Below, piece by piece: positions 38,028 through 47,098 of a stretch of DNA of 64,000 bases (positions are counted from its first letter, which is position 1; each line of letters starts with the position of its first letter). The notes under the pieces were generated by a model that saw only the letters and a program-made list of their open reading frames with translations, did no database searches and was not told the DNA's origin. The stretch spans positions 1,818,001-1,882,000 of the forward strand of contig NZ_CP027229.1 in the NCBI RefSeq assembly GCF_002999135.1, given 5' to 3'. This DNA comes from Capnocytophaga sp. oral taxon 878 (lineage in GTDB: Bacteria > Bacteroidota > Bacteroidia > Flavobacteriales > Flavobacteriaceae). A program made the translations under genes and the position numbers.

Positions 38028-38714
38028 TTAGAAGTTTGGTCTTAGCTGCTGTTTATTATTGTAGAAATCTTCTATCACTTTAATCACCTCTTCTTCTGTA
38101 TCCACCAAGTGAAACAAATCCAAGTCCTCAGCACTAATATTACCAAATTTCTCCAGCAAAACCTGCTTAATCCATCCCACTAAGCCTCCCCAATAGTCAG
38201 TACCTACCAAAATAATAGGAATTTTATCTATTTTACCAGTCTGAACCAAGGTAAGCGTCTCAAAAAGCTCATCAAGCGTACCAAAACCACCTGGCATAGC
38301 CACAAAAGCCTTCGAATATTTAATAAACATCACCTTTCTAGCAAAAAAATAGTTGAATTTAATATTCTTATCGTGGTCTATATAGCTATTGTTGCTCTGT
38401 TCAAAAGGCAAGTCAATATTCAGTCCTGCCGATACTCCTTTGTTAAGGTGTGCCCCCTTATTACCTGCTTCCATAATACCTGGCCCACCACCAGTAATAA
38501 TACCAAAACCCTCATCTACTATCTTTTTGGCAATGCGCACAGTAAGTTCATAATAAGGATTATCAGGCTTAATACGTGCCGAACCAAAAATACACACACA
38601 CGGCCCTATCGAGCTCATCTGCTCATAACCGTGTACAAATTCCCCCATTATTTTAAATATCGACCAAGAGTCGTGTGTCTTAGTATCATTCCAAACTTTT
38701 GAATGTTTTTTCAT
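38028..38714 (-). CDS. LOG-family nucleotide 5'-monophosphate phosphoribohydrolase
   Basis: A 228-residue protein of the TIGR00730/LOG family. It carries both signature motifs: GGGPGIMEAGNKGA (about 77-90) and PGGFGTLDELFE (about 141-152). Members release bases from nucleotide monophosphates; plant homologues activate cytokinins. It has a Rossmann-like fold and acts in the cytoplasm. Single-gene unit with a strong terminator. Confidence 0.93.
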   Translation of the reverse strand: MKKHSKVWNDTKTHDSWSIFKIMGEFVHGYEQMSSIGPCVCIFGSARIKPDNPYYELTVRIAKKIVDEGFGIITGGGPGIMEAGNKGAHLNKGVSAGLNIDLPFEQSNNSYIDHDKNIKFNYFFARKVMFIKYSKAFVAMPGGFGTLDELFETLTLVQTGKIDKIPIILVGTDYWGGLVGWIKQVLLEKFGNISAEDLDLFHLVDTEEEVIKVIEDFYNNKQQLRPNF

Positions 38715-38900
38715 TGAGTTAAGTGTTAAAAATTAAAAAAAATAAGGCATATAGCCTTCCCAACCATAGTTATCAAAATACGTGTCCTAATAGCCCTCTA
38801 TATCATCGCCTACAAGCGTTTTTCTATTAAAAGCTGAAAATAACAATAATATATATTAAAAAAAAAAAGTCCTCCAACCCCGATGAATTAGCAATTCATC

Positions 38901-40073
38901 TTACACCTCTTTCTCTGTCCTACTCGCACTTTCAAACTTTTTAAGGTCATTACCCTTCAGTGCATTCTCTACCAGTTCAGGCAATCTATCAGGCGTACAA
39001 GCAAAACAAGCAATACCCAATTTACTAATCTCTTTGCCAAGATGTTCATCATAATCAGGCCTACCACTGTCCGACAAAGCCAAAAGTACTATTACCTTTA
39101 CCCCATCTTGATGCATCTCATTCAGTCTGCGCAAAAGCCCCGCTCTCACCCCTCCTTCATAAAGGTCTGATATAAGGATAAACATCGTCTTACGCGGATT
39201 CTCAATAAGTGTCTGGCAATACGCCACCGATTTGTTAATATCAGTTCCACCGCCCAGTTGCACCCCGAAAAGCATATCCACAGGGTCTTGTCTACAAGCC
39301 TCCGTAAGGTCTGTAATCTCTGTGTCAAACACTACCACGTGAGTATCCAAAGCTGGCATACTTGCAAAAATAGACCCCATCACCGATGAGTAGATAATCG
39401 AATCACACATCGAGCCACTTTGGTCTATATCCAGTATCACCGTCCAATTCTTTTGCCGTTGGGTACGTTCAAAAAAGTAAAACTTCTCAGGTATAATACG
39501 TTTCGTAGCCGTATCGTAATTCTTAAGGTTGCGTTGTATGGTTCTTTTCCAATCTGTCGATGAGAAATTAGCTATAGGGGTATGCGCTTTTTTGTTCAAA
39601 GCACCCGTAACAGCCCTGCGCAAGTCCTGTTCCATACGCTTCATAATCTCGTTCACCACCTCTTTTACCAACTCTCTGGCTGTATCTTTTGATTTGGCAG
39701 GAATCTGCCCCTTCAATGCCATCAACGTACCCACCATCGAGATATCTGGCTTTACATTCTTAAGAGTTTCAGGTTCAAAAAGAAGTTTAGTAAGCCCCTT
39801 GCGCTCAATAGCATCCGTTTGGATAACACTCACCACATCAGGCGGAAAAAAAGAACGTACATCAGTAAGCCACTTCGCCAAGTTAGGAGAAGAACTCCCC
39901 AACCCAGCCGAGCGCTTTCCTCCACCACCTCCATTGCCAGTACCATCTGTATCGTCATAAAGGGCAGCAAGAGTAGCATCCATCAGTGATTGCTCTTCTG
40001 TCAAAGACACATCTCCCATAGCCTGTGCATCCCGACCCAAAATAAGTCGCCATCTTGTAAGTTGATCGTTCAT
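38901..40073 (-). CDS. VWA-domain protein (CoxE-like)
   Basis: A 390-residue cytoplasmic protein with a C-terminal von Willebrand factor A domain (about 205-375). It carries the metal-ion adhesion site DQSGSM (DxSxS), the GGGTDI threonine, and an ISDL motif. The N-terminal half is helical and Lys/Arg-rich. VWA proteins of this kind usually partner with MoxR-type AAA ATPases, but none is adjacent. Its start overlaps by one base the stop of the outer-membrane protein gene (TAATG), so translation is coupled. Confidence 0.88.
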   Translation of the reverse strand: MNDQLTRWRLILGRDAQAMGDVSLTEEQSLMDATLAALYDDTDGTGNGGGGGKRSAGLGSSSPNLAKWLTDVRSFFPPDVVSVIQTDAIERKGLTKLLFEPETLKNVKPDISMVGTLMALKGQIPAKSKDTARELVKEVVNEIMKRMEQDLRRAVTGALNKKAHTPIANFSSTDWKRTIQRNLKNYDTATKRIIPEKFYFFERTQRQKNWTVILDIDQSGSMCDSIIYSSVMGSIFASMPALDTHVVVFDTEITDLTEACRQDPVDMLFGVQLGGGTDINKSVAYCQTLIENPRKTMFILISDLYEGGVRAGLLRRLNEMHQDGVKVIVLLALSDSGRPDYDEHLGKEISKLGIACFACTPDRLPELVENALKGNDLKKFESASRTEKEV

Positions 40074-40807
40074 TATAAAATATAAAACAAGAGTCCTATT
40101 TGTAACACATTTGATTTTAAGCTTGTACCATCATTGGCTTTAGCATCACTCAGCATAGGCGAAAGATTATATTGCACAAAAAAGTTCAAGGCGTTATAAC
40201 CAAAAGCAATAAAAGTTTTTAGCTGAAAAGTTTTAGCTATATCAACATTCTGGAAAGAAGTATCTACCTCATTAGCCGTATACAAGCTCCTACCGCCAAA
40301 CAAGTACGCCAATCGTACACCTGTGTACACCCTCCAAAACTTATGACTTTCAGGAGTCGAAGTTCTAAACCTAAACTCTACAGGTATCTCAATAGCATGT
40401 GTCTTAAAATAATTCTTACTGATGGCCAAATCTTTAAAGTGCTCCACTATCTCATAAGTTACCACATCCAAAGCTCGGTTAGCCACCATATTGTTATACA
40501 CCACATCATAAGCATACCCCACACCAATACCAAAACCCAAATTGCGTTTTTTATTCAGAGGTAAGTCACGTATAAAACCTGCGTGTATCCCGTGTGATAA
40601 ATTATGTTGCACCACACTATTTGCTTTCCCAGCAAGGTAATCGTATGTAAGTCCAATATAAAACTGGTCTTCCAAGTAATGCAAATCAGTAGTAGTGCCG
40701 CTTATAGTACTTGCGGCAGTCCCTATCATACCATCATCACTATCCTCTTGCCCAAAAGCATTTATAGTGAAAAGCAGAAATAAAAAAGGGAAAAAAATCT
40801 TATCCAT
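40073..40807 (-). CDS. Outer-membrane beta-barrel-like protein
   Basis: A 244-residue protein with a signal peptide (FFPFLFLLFTINAFGQ). The remainder alternates short hydrophobic and polar strands with aromatic ends (e.g. FYIGLTYDYLAG, RNLGFGIGVGYAYD, YTGVRLAYLFGG, FIAFGYNALNFFVQY), consistent with a small outer-membrane barrel. The C-terminal residues QIGLLFYIL fit a last strand. ATG 40807 is preferred over 40834 because promoter 40824-40853 overlaps the longer start. Confidence 0.82.
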   Translation of the reverse strand: MDKIFFPFLFLLFTINAFGQEDSDDGMIGTAASTISGTTTDLHYLEDQFYIGLTYDYLAGKANSVVQHNLSHGIHAGFIRDLPLNKKRNLGFGIGVGYAYDVVYNNMVANRALDVVTYEIVEHFKDLAISKNYFKTHAIEIPVEFRFRTSTPESHKFWRVYTGVRLAYLFGGRSLYTANEVDTSFQNVDIAKTFQLKTFIAFGYNALNFFVQYNLSPMLSDAKANDGTSLKSNVLQIGLLFYIL

Positions 40808-40823
40808 TCTTTCTAATTTTCGG

Positions 40824-40853
40824 CAAAGGTACAAATAATTAGCAAATTAACAA
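40824..40853 (-). promoter_or_regulatory. Bacteroidota promoter of the barrel-VWA operon
   Basis: On the minus strand TTG, 19 bases, then TACCTTTG, 17 bases upstream of the start codon at 40807. Confidence 0.75.
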
Positions 40854-40954
40854 ATGTACCAATTACCATATTTAAGTCAAACACACACCACCTTTCTCTC
40901 TCCTCAGCACAATAATCCATCCTTACACTCTCAGCCAACCCTAAGTTAAGACCG

Positions 40955-40998
40955 AACGAACGAATAACGAAGGATAAACGAACTATAAACGAAGGATA
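40955..40998 (+). repeat. Dispersed iteron core, copy 6
   Basis: Four 11-bp units: AACGAACGAAT, AACGAAGGATA, AACGAACTATA, AACGAAGGATA. The short form with only partial flanks. Confidence 0.9.
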
Positions 40999-41076
40999 GT
41001 CAGCAAGCCACCGCAGCTGAGTATCTCCCAAAGAATAAAACTAATCACCTGCTGCCACAACCCAAAAAATGCTTTT

Positions 41077-41448
41077 TTATCCAAGCATTTTTATAATTTC
41101 CTGCGCTATACGTTCCTTATTCTCTTTTCTCCTAAACGAAAAATCTTTACTTACAATATCCACACGTCCTATTATCTTAGCTGCTTTTTGTAGTACGCCA
41201 ATCTCATTTTCTGTTTGTAATAATAATTCCGAAATAATTTCTAAAGTATTCACATCGTTTTCATATTCCAAAAATATAGCCTCCACAGGGGTATTCATAA
41301 AATAAGTAAGGGTATGCCGAGTGTATTTCTCAGCATACCCTTCTAAATGTTTTAATTTTTCTTCTTTGAAAGGCTTCTTAGCTAGCAAAGCAGTAAGTTC
41401 CTCAAAAAAAAGATCTATTTGCTTCTTCAAATAGTCTTTCTCTATCAT
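41077..41448 (-). CDS. Hypothetical helical protein
   Basis: A 123-residue soluble protein, predicted mostly alpha-helical, with heptad-like Leu spacing (LKKQIDLFFEELTALLAKKPF). No family is recognised. Good coding composition and a position in a run of minus-strand genes support it as real. Confidence 0.78.
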   Translation of the reverse strand: MIEKDYLKKQIDLFFEELTALLAKKPFKEEKLKHLEGYAEKYTRHTLTYFMNTPVEAIFLEYENDVNTLEIISELLLQTENEIGVLQKAAKIIGRVDIVSKDFSFRRKENKERIAQEIIKMLG

Positions 41449-41532
41449 ATTTTAATGCGTAATATAATAAACAGTTCTTTCTACAGTCTCCTATAAATTA
41501 TAAATAAACCTGCAAGTATACTGCTACACCTT

Positions 41533-41655
41533 TTAGTTGCCATACAGCCCTTCCAAAAAGCCTTCTTTCAATGATGACCAGTTATTGTACAAATATACCA
41601 CTGCCATCATAATGAAAAAAGTACCTGTAATCCATTTTCCTGTTTTTGTCTTCAT
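41533..41655 (-). CDS. Small membrane protein A (40 residues)
   Basis: A 40-residue frame starting MKTKTGKWITG, with one membrane helix (about 8-23: WITGTFFIMMAVVYLY), then an amphipathic tail NNWSSLKEGFLEGLYGN. Its neighbour at 41728-41853 has the same layout and similar ends (MKTRT..., DWDSLVSSFWEGY), which supports both as genes. Function unknown. It could be a phage-holin-like or regulatory membrane peptide. Confidence 0.72.
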   Translation of the reverse strand: MKTKTGKWITGTFFIMMAVVYLYNNWSSLKEGFLEGLYGN

Positions 41656-41727
41656 ATCTTTTTAATTATTTATTTATTTTCTAAAATAAAACTTTCACTA
41701 TCCTTGTTATAAAGTTTTAGTTACATT

Positions 41728-41853
41728 TTAGCGTTGTTTTCCCAGCTGATAACCTTCCCAAAACGAACTTACAAGGCTATCCCAATCTTGTCGTAACAAA
41801 GCCACCATAAGGGCAGAAACCACCACAATCAAAATCTTAGTACGTGTTTTCAT
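41728..41853 (-). CDS. Small membrane protein B (41 residues), paralogue of A
   Basis: A 41-residue frame MKTRTKILIVVVSALMVALL followed by a soluble tail RQDWDSLVSSFWEGYQLGKQR. It shares the MKT(K/R)T start, one membrane span and W-S-L...F-x-E-G-x tail with the gene at 41533-41655. The gap between them is 72 bases. Paralogy suggests a local tandem duplication. Confidence 0.72.
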   Translation of the reverse strand: MKTRTKILIVVVSALMVALLRQDWDSLVSSFWEGYQLGKQR

Positions 41854-41949
41854 ATTTTAACAAATTATATTAGTACCGCAAAGATACATATAATTAGCAA
41901 ATAAACAAATAAATCATAAAAACTTTGCAAAATATATTAAATCTCTTCA

Positions 41950-42591
41950 TCATGGTGCCAAGCGCTCCAATCTCCAATCATAGTCTTCTGTGAGGGTGTA
42001 GCGCAAGCGGTCGTGCAAGCGGTTAGGGCGTCCTTGCCAAAACTCTATACTTTGGGGGCGTACCAAAAAACCTCCCCAATGCGCAGGTCTTGGCACCTCC
42101 TTCCCTTCATATTTCTGTTCTAAAACCTGCAAACACTCCTCCAAGTACTCCCTTGAGGGTATTACCTCACTCTGTGGCGATACTATCGCCCCTAATTTAC
42201 TCCCTAAAGGTCTGGACTCAAAGTACCCATCCGAAAGGTTCTCTGCTAGCACCTCTGCTTCCCCTTTAATAATAATCTGCCGTTCCATATTAGGCCAAAA
42301 AAACGACAAACACACCTTCGGATTAGCAAGAATAGCCCGTCCCTTTTCACTATCGTAATTAGTATAGAAAATGAACCCCTCATAAGTGTATTCTTTAAGC
42401 AGTACTACTCGGGTTTTAGGATAACCATCCAATCCGATAGTACTCACACTCATTGCATTAGCTTCATCCACCCCATCATTCTCATCTGCTTCATAAAACC
42501 ACGTCTGAAACAACTGCATAGGGTTCTCTGGCACATCACTTTCTAACAGAGTGCGCTTCTCATAAGTCTTTCGGTAATTGCTTAAGTCCAT
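41950..42591 (-). CDS. pdxH: Pyridoxamine 5'-phosphate oxidase
   Basis: A 213-residue FMN enzyme that oxidises pyridoxamine or pyridoxine phosphate to pyridoxal 5'-phosphate. Visible features: N-terminal substrate-binding region (NYRKTYEKRTLLE), RVVLLKEYTYEGFIFYTNYDSEKGR, the FFWPNMERQI segment, SRPLGSKLGA and the C-terminal WGGFLVRPQSIEFWQGRPNRLHDR motif ending in RLAP. Full length. Confidence 0.98.
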   Translation of the reverse strand: MDLSNYRKTYEKRTLLESDVPENPMQLFQTWFYEADENDGVDEANAMSVSTIGLDGYPKTRVVLLKEYTYEGFIFYTNYDSEKGRAILANPKVCLSFFWPNMERQIIIKGEAEVLAENLSDGYFESRPLGSKLGAIVSPQSEVIPSREYLEECLQVLEQKYEGKEVPRPAHWGGFLVRPQSIEFWQGRPNRLHDRLRYTLTEDYDWRLERLAP

Positions 42592-42625
42592 TTTATTTAA
42601 ATATGAATAAGTGATTATAATAAAA

Positions 42626-42676
42626 AAATAAGAGGCAAGAAGTAAAACAAAAACTGTTTCCCTTCTTACCTCTTAT
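42626..42676 (-). terminator. Terminator of the PpiD-like gene
   Basis: The stem ATAAGAGGCAAGAAG pairs with CTTCTTACCTCTTAT (one mismatch). On the minus strand it runs into TTTTTTTATT. It ends the foldase transcript before pdxH. Confidence 0.82.
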
Positions 42677-42691
42677 ATATTCTATTGCCTA

Positions 42692-44809
42692 TTAGTAAAA
42701 TACGCTTATATTTTCTTTAATCTCAGCATTGCTTTCCAATGATTTGAGTATTCCTTGCAAAGCACGATTAGTGCGAAGTTTCTCAATAGTTTCTAAGTAT
42801 GTCTTATAATCTTCCGATGGAGGAGCTATAGTAGCCGATGTAAGCTGAATTACATACACTGCATTCTCTCCATCAATAGGTTTAGACACAGCTCCTTGTT
42901 TCAATCCAAAAGCAGCTCCTACTACTTTAGGTTCACGTCCCTCTCCTATAATAATAGGACTATTCATAGTAAGACCTGTAGCTGTTTTTACTTCCGTATT
43001 ATTAGCCGATGCTATTGCTTGCAAACTTGCCCCTTTAGCTTTTTCTTTAAGCATAGCAGCTTTCTTCTCACGAATAAGAATAGGCTTCACAAAAGGAGCT
43101 ACATCTTGCACTTCGCTAAGTCCTTCCTCTCCTTGTTTTACTAACTGAGCTACTATATAGTTATCACTTGAAGTGAACATCTTAATATCACCCACTTTAG
43201 TATCTTTTTGGAACAACCACTGTACAATATCACGCTTAGAACCTAAACCTATTATCTGGTCATCAATCTTGTGCAAGTTATCAGCACGAAGTACCGATAG
43301 TTCTGCATTCTTAGCTATATTAGCAAATTCTTTAGGATTTTCAGTAGCTTTTAGCTGAAAGTTCGATGCTTTTGAAAACAAATCATTAATTGTAGCATCT
43401 GATGGCTCCACTTTACGACTGATAGTAGCAATATTCACCACATCAGCACGATCTTCAATCTTAATCACGTGATAACCAAAATCTGTTTCTACTACCCCTA
43501 AAGTACCTACAGGATTAGAAAATACAAAATCATTAAATGGTTTTACCATTCTACCACGAGTAAAGTATCCTAACTGTCCTCCACTATAAGCAGCATTAGG
43601 TTCATCCGAGTTTTGTGCAGCAAGTGTATTGAAATCTGTACCACCCTTAGCCTCACTCAAAAGTTCCTCAGCCTTAGCCTTAGCTTCTTCTTTACTACGA
43701 GTAGTATTAGGACTAGCAGCCATACTGCCAGTGTAAGCTATAAGTATATGGCTTGCCTTTACAGCTCCGTTAGCACGTTTGCCTACCATTCTACTAAGTT
43801 TAAGACTGCCATCTTCTTCATACGGACCATAAAGCTTACCTACTGGAAGTGCAAAAAGCGTATCAGCATAAGCCGATTTAATATCATTTTTAGTAACATA
43901 AAGTGTATCGTAAGGTGTATCTGATTTGCGATTCACAAACTCCTGTACATCCTTAGTAGTAGCAAAACCTGCGATAGTATCATTACTGTTAGTAGTACTA
44001 TTAAATACTATTTCTGGCTGCAAAACTTTTAACAAGCTCTCTTTTTCTGCCTCTTTATCAGCTTCGGATGCCTTTTGGTTTACAACTATATATTGAATAT
44101 TGCGGTAAGCCTCTTGTTTAAACTGTTTTTCGTGTTTCTTAATATAATCTTTAATCTCACTATCATTTACAGTTACATTCTTATCATCAATACTACTATA
44201 TTGCAAGGCTACATAGCTAATATCTGCCATATCCTTTTCCTCATGGTAAGCCATTTCAGCTTCAGCATTAGTAACACCTAAGCCTGCGCGAATAAAACTA
44301 AAGTACATTTGTTCTTTAGCCCCTTCAATAATAGCGTCCTCCTGCATTAACCACATACCGTATTCATCAGGATTTGTAGCTTTTAGGTTAGCAATATAAG
44401 CGGTGAATTTTGAAGCGTCAAATACTCCATATTCATTAGTAAAACGTGGGTCTGAAGCCAACATCTGATTCTTAGAAAGAATATCAATAATTTGATCTTT
44501 CTCCACACTTAGTCCTAATTTCTCAATCTGCTGTTTTAGAAGGATACGTTGTACGTTTTGTTCCCATACATATTTTGCTGCCTCAATAGAGGTAGCTCTT
44601 CCTTGCGCCTGATGCACAGCATTCTCCACCTGCTGACGGAAAGCACCAATAGGAACTTCCTCACCATTCACACTACCAATTTCACTAGGCTGATGGTTAC
44701 TAAACCTTCCTTTACCTATAAAGTCTGAAATAATGAAAGCAAAGAGCGCAAGCCCTATAATCGCAATCAGGAATACAGTTTTACTTCTAATTTTTTCAAG
44801 TACTGCCAT
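42692..44809 (-). CDS. PpiD-like periplasmic peptidyl-prolyl isomerase/foldase
   Basis: A 705-residue protein anchored by an N-terminal membrane helix (about 11-31: TVFLIAIIGLALFAFIISDF). It then has SurA_N-like helical region (about 35-170) and a parvulin/rotamase domain (about 345-450: VKASHILIAYTGS, DFNTLAAQNSDEPNA, GGQLGYFTRGRMVKPF, FGYHVIKI). It is a chaperone for newly exported outer-membrane and periplasmic proteins. The domain order matches the SurA/PpiD family in Bacteroidota. Confidence 0.93.
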   Translation of the reverse strand: MAVLEKIRSKTVFLIAIIGLALFAFIISDFIGKGRFSNHQPSEIGSVNGEEVPIGAFRQQVENAVHQAQGRATSIEAAKYVWEQNVQRILLKQQIEKLGLSVEKDQIIDILSKNQMLASDPRFTNEYGVFDASKFTAYIANLKATNPDEYGMWLMQEDAIIEGAKEQMYFSFIRAGLGVTNAEAEMAYHEEKDMADISYVALQYSSIDDKNVTVNDSEIKDYIKKHEKQFKQEAYRNIQYIVVNQKASEADKEAEKESLLKVLQPEIVFNSTTNSNDTIAGFATTKDVQEFVNRKSDTPYDTLYVTKNDIKSAYADTLFALPVGKLYGPYEEDGSLKLSRMVGKRANGAVKASHILIAYTGSMAASPNTTRSKEEAKAKAEELLSEAKGGTDFNTLAAQNSDEPNAAYSGGQLGYFTRGRMVKPFNDFVFSNPVGTLGVVETDFGYHVIKIEDRADVVNIATISRKVEPSDATINDLFSKASNFQLKATENPKEFANIAKNAELSVLRADNLHKIDDQIIGLGSKRDIVQWLFQKDTKVGDIKMFTSSDNYIVAQLVKQGEEGLSEVQDVAPFVKPILIREKKAAMLKEKAKGASLQAIASANNTEVKTATGLTMNSPIIIGEGREPKVVGAAFGLKQGAVSKPIDGENAVYVIQLTSATIAPPSEDYKTYLETIEKLRTNRALQGILKSLESNAEIKENISVFY

Positions 44810-44864
44810 TGTTTACAATCGTTTATAATAAGTATAAATTTGTTTGGTATTATTAATCAAACGG

Positions 44865-44893
44865 CAAAAGTAATACTTTTTATTGAATTACAA
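44865..44893 (-). promoter_or_regulatory. Bacteroidota promoter of the PpiD-like gene
   Basis: On the minus strand TTG, 18 bases, then TACTTTTG, 55 bases upstream of the start codon. Confidence 0.6.
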
Positions 44894-44954
44894 AAATTAT
44901 TACAACATTTTTTCTAAAATCATCTTCCCCTACCCCTCTCTTTTACCTCTTACC

Positions 44955-44996
44955 TAAAAAAGCAGCTGCCAAGTTTCACCCTCAGCAGCTGCTTTT
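44955..44996 (-). terminator. Terminator after the immunity-like cluster
   Basis: The stem AAAAGCAGCTGC/GCAGCTGCTTTT with a 15-base loop, followed on the minus strand by a TTTTTT run. Confidence 0.85.
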
Positions 44997-45079
44997 CTTA
45001 ATTGTTAAGTAGTAAGAAGAATACTTGTTTATAGTATTCCAAGTTATTAAAGTAACTAAAAAAAATAATCCTTTTTAAA

Positions 45080-45352
45080 TCATAATTCAGTAAAATCTAA
45101 AAACTTAGGTATTTCAGCTAATTGTAAAAGAGCTTCTTTGAGTTTCTCTTTCACCTTAAAGAAAGAAATATCTTTCACCACCTCTCCTTGATGATTAAGT
45201 GCTTGTATCTTCAACACATCCGAAGACTGAAGCGTATAGTTTTCAGGAAATTTCACATCCTCATTATCCCCTATCACAAAACGATAAGCAAAAGTAAAAT
45301 ACTTTCGCCACAACTTATTATCCTCTTTAAAGATAATTCTAAAATAAACCAT
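45080..45352 (-). CDS. Hypothetical protein, possible immunity-like
   Basis: A 90-residue soluble protein (VYFRIIFKEDNKLWRKYF..., ending FLDFTEL). No named family is recognised. It follows the 159-residue gene by three bases, and a strong terminator lies beyond it. Small acidic/soluble proteins arranged like this next to an SMI1/KNR4 gene are typical of immunity gene arrays, but no toxin lies nearby. Confidence 0.78.
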   Translation of the reverse strand: MVYFRIIFKEDNKLWRKYFTFAYRFVIGDNEDVKFPENYTLQSSDVLKIQALNHQGEVVKDISFFKVKEKLKEALLQLAEIPKFLDFTEL

Positions 45353-45355
45353 AAT

Positions 45356-45835
45356 CTATTTGTATATATAAATATTCACAACACTCAATTTCTGAAAAGC
45401 ATTTTCAAACTTATACTTATCACAGAAAAAAGCTCTTTCTTGTAAAAAAGATTTTGCCTGCACAGCGGAGGAAAAAAGAGAATATTCATTAAGTTGTTTT
45501 TTATATTCTACACAAAAAGAATTGTCAATTCTTAGTATCTCATTGTATATGATTGAAAAACCTATATAGAAATCATCAATTGGCTCATATAAATAGCCAC
45601 AATCTACACCTATTTGTTTAAAATCGGGAAATTCACAACTATCTTCACTGAAGTATAATAGATGAAGATTATTCTTAAAAAGACTTTCCTTTTCTTCCAG
45701 AATACGCTCAAGATATTTTGTTTCTAGAAAATAATCATCTACTACAGGATATTGAAAAGATTTTTGCCCCCATAGAGAAATATTTCTATCAAAACCTAGG
45801 TAATTAGTGTTATCTGTTAAGATGATTCCTTTCAT
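45356..45835 (-). CDS. Hypothetical protein, possible immunity-like
   Basis: A 159-residue soluble protein beginning MKGIILTDNTNYLGFDRN, Phe/Tyr/Glu-rich, with no signal peptide. It is not recognised, although the KGIILTD opening and YLEPIDD-like centre recall proteins found in polymorphic-toxin immunity arrays. It lies 53 bases after the frameshifted SMI1/KNR4 gene. Confidence 0.78.
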   Translation of the reverse strand: MKGIILTDNTNYLGFDRNISLWGQKSFQYPVVDDYFLETKYLERILEEKESLFKNNLHLLYFSEDSCEFPDFKQIGVDCGYLYEPIDDFYIGFSIIYNEILRIDNSFCVEYKKQLNEYSLFSSAVQAKSFLQERAFFCDKYKFENAFQKLSVVNIYIYK

Positions 45836-45888
45836 TGTCTCTTGTGCTTTTCCTTTACACTATATCTGTATTCCTTACAGTATTATTT

Positions 45889-46319
45889 TCATTTGCTTAA
45901 TTTACTAAGGATAAGATCTTCTAACGAATCGAAGAGTTTTTCATACACTCCAATATCGTGATTATATAAAATCACTTCACGAATTGCCGTATCTATCAAT
46001 ATAGGATTCCCCATATCATCTACCGAGATAACATATTGTTGTGTCTCTATACTCATTTGTTCTCTAAAATCATTAGTAAGTTCTACAAAAGTTTCATCAC
46101 CTATTAATTCAGCATTTTTTAGCCCATAAATGCGAATGTCACCTATTACTCTACCCCTCCATAATGTAGTAATAAATATCGGTGAGTTTCATCTAATCTC
46201 AATTGCATAGTTTGTTCCACAAGCAATAGCTCATCGGCTGTGGAGGGTTCTCCTACTGTTATAGGATTCTTTCGGAAAAAATCCTGCAATTTCTCAATAA
46301 GATTTGGATTAATCATCAT
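45889..46319 (-). pseudogene. SMI1/KNR4-family immunity-like gene, frameshifted
   Basis: Translation from ATG 46319 gives MMINPNLIEKLQDFFRKN... to ETHRYLLLHYGG, then GVE and a stop. A one-base shift at a GGGG run (46155-46158 region) resumes GRVIGDIRIYGLKNAELIGD... to DLILSKLSK with no stop until 45889. The joined product has the SMI1/KNR4 pattern (LLxxYGGG then a DIRIYGL strand). A single missing G explains the break: 431 bases instead of 432. SMI1/KNR4 proteins often act as immunity proteins against polymorphic toxins. The break may be a real mutation, phase variation or a sequencing error. Confidence 0.78.
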
Positions 46320-46324
46320 TTCTA

Positions 46325-47044
46325 CTATTTATGTCTGTAAACTTCCTCAAAAGGCAATCTAAACCTTTCTCCCCAGATGCCGCGCTCTTCACGAATTCCA
46401 CAAGTGACAACTATACTCACCTCAGCCCCATAAGGTAGGTGCAGCAGTTTCTTAATACGACGGCTATCATACCCCCCTAAGGGACAAGTATCGTACCCCT
46501 CCTCTGCCATTGCTAGCATAAAAGTTTGCGCTACAAACGCGCAGCTTTTATGTACTTCCACACGTACATCACTTTCAGAGAGTTCTCGCACCATAGGGCG
46601 AAACCAACTGGCGACCACCCCAAACAGTTTGCGGAAAGCACCTAATAAGCCAAAAAAACGACTGTACACAAAGGGCATCAGTTTGTCGTAATCCTTCTCT
46701 TTATCTTTAATGCGTTTGGCTTGCCTTTCGGGGGGACTATTGCGCTTTATATTACCGCGTTCAAATTCCAAGATAGCACGAGCGTGCTGGCGGTGCTTAT
46801 CCTGACGGGTCACGAAAACCACCATCTGTTGTGCCGTGGTTGCTGTAAGTTGCCCTAAACAGGCTTTTGCTAATTTTTCTAACAAAACCTTATCGGTAAT
46901 ATGGTACAACTCATATAGTTGCATATTGAAACCTGTAGGAGCTAGTGTAGCGAGCTTAAGGCATTCACGCACCTTTTCCTCACTAATAGGCGTAGGAGCG
47001 TAATAACGCACCGCCCTGCGAAAATGTAAAATATCTTTTAACAT
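46325..47044 (-). CDS. Nitroreductase-family FMN oxidoreductase
   Basis: With ATG 47044 this is a 239-residue NAD(P)H-dependent flavoprotein-like protein. The FMN-binding N-terminal motif RRAVRYYAPTPIS, LKLATLAPTGFNMQ and the C-terminal GYDTCPLGGYD followed by HLPYGAEVSIVVTCGIREERG fit the nitroreductase family. A longer start at 47098 adds an unlikely N-terminal peptide. The substrate is not predictable. The pseudogene at 46319 begins five bases after its stop. Confidence 0.92.
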   Translation of the reverse strand: MLKDILHFRRAVRYYAPTPISEEKVRECLKLATLAPTGFNMQLYELYHITDKVLLEKLAKACLGQLTATTAQQMVVFVTRQDKHRQHARAILEFERGNIKRNSPPERQAKRIKDKEKDYDKLMPFVYSRFFGLLGAFRKLFGVVASWFRPMVRELSESDVRVEVHKSCAFVAQTFMLAMAEEGYDTCPLGGYDSRRIKKLLHLPYGAEVSIVVTCGIREERGIWGERFRLPFEEVYRHK

Positions 47045-47098
47045 GGATTGATTTTTTTTAAGAAAAGTGAAAAGTGAACTACAAAGAACATTTTTCAC

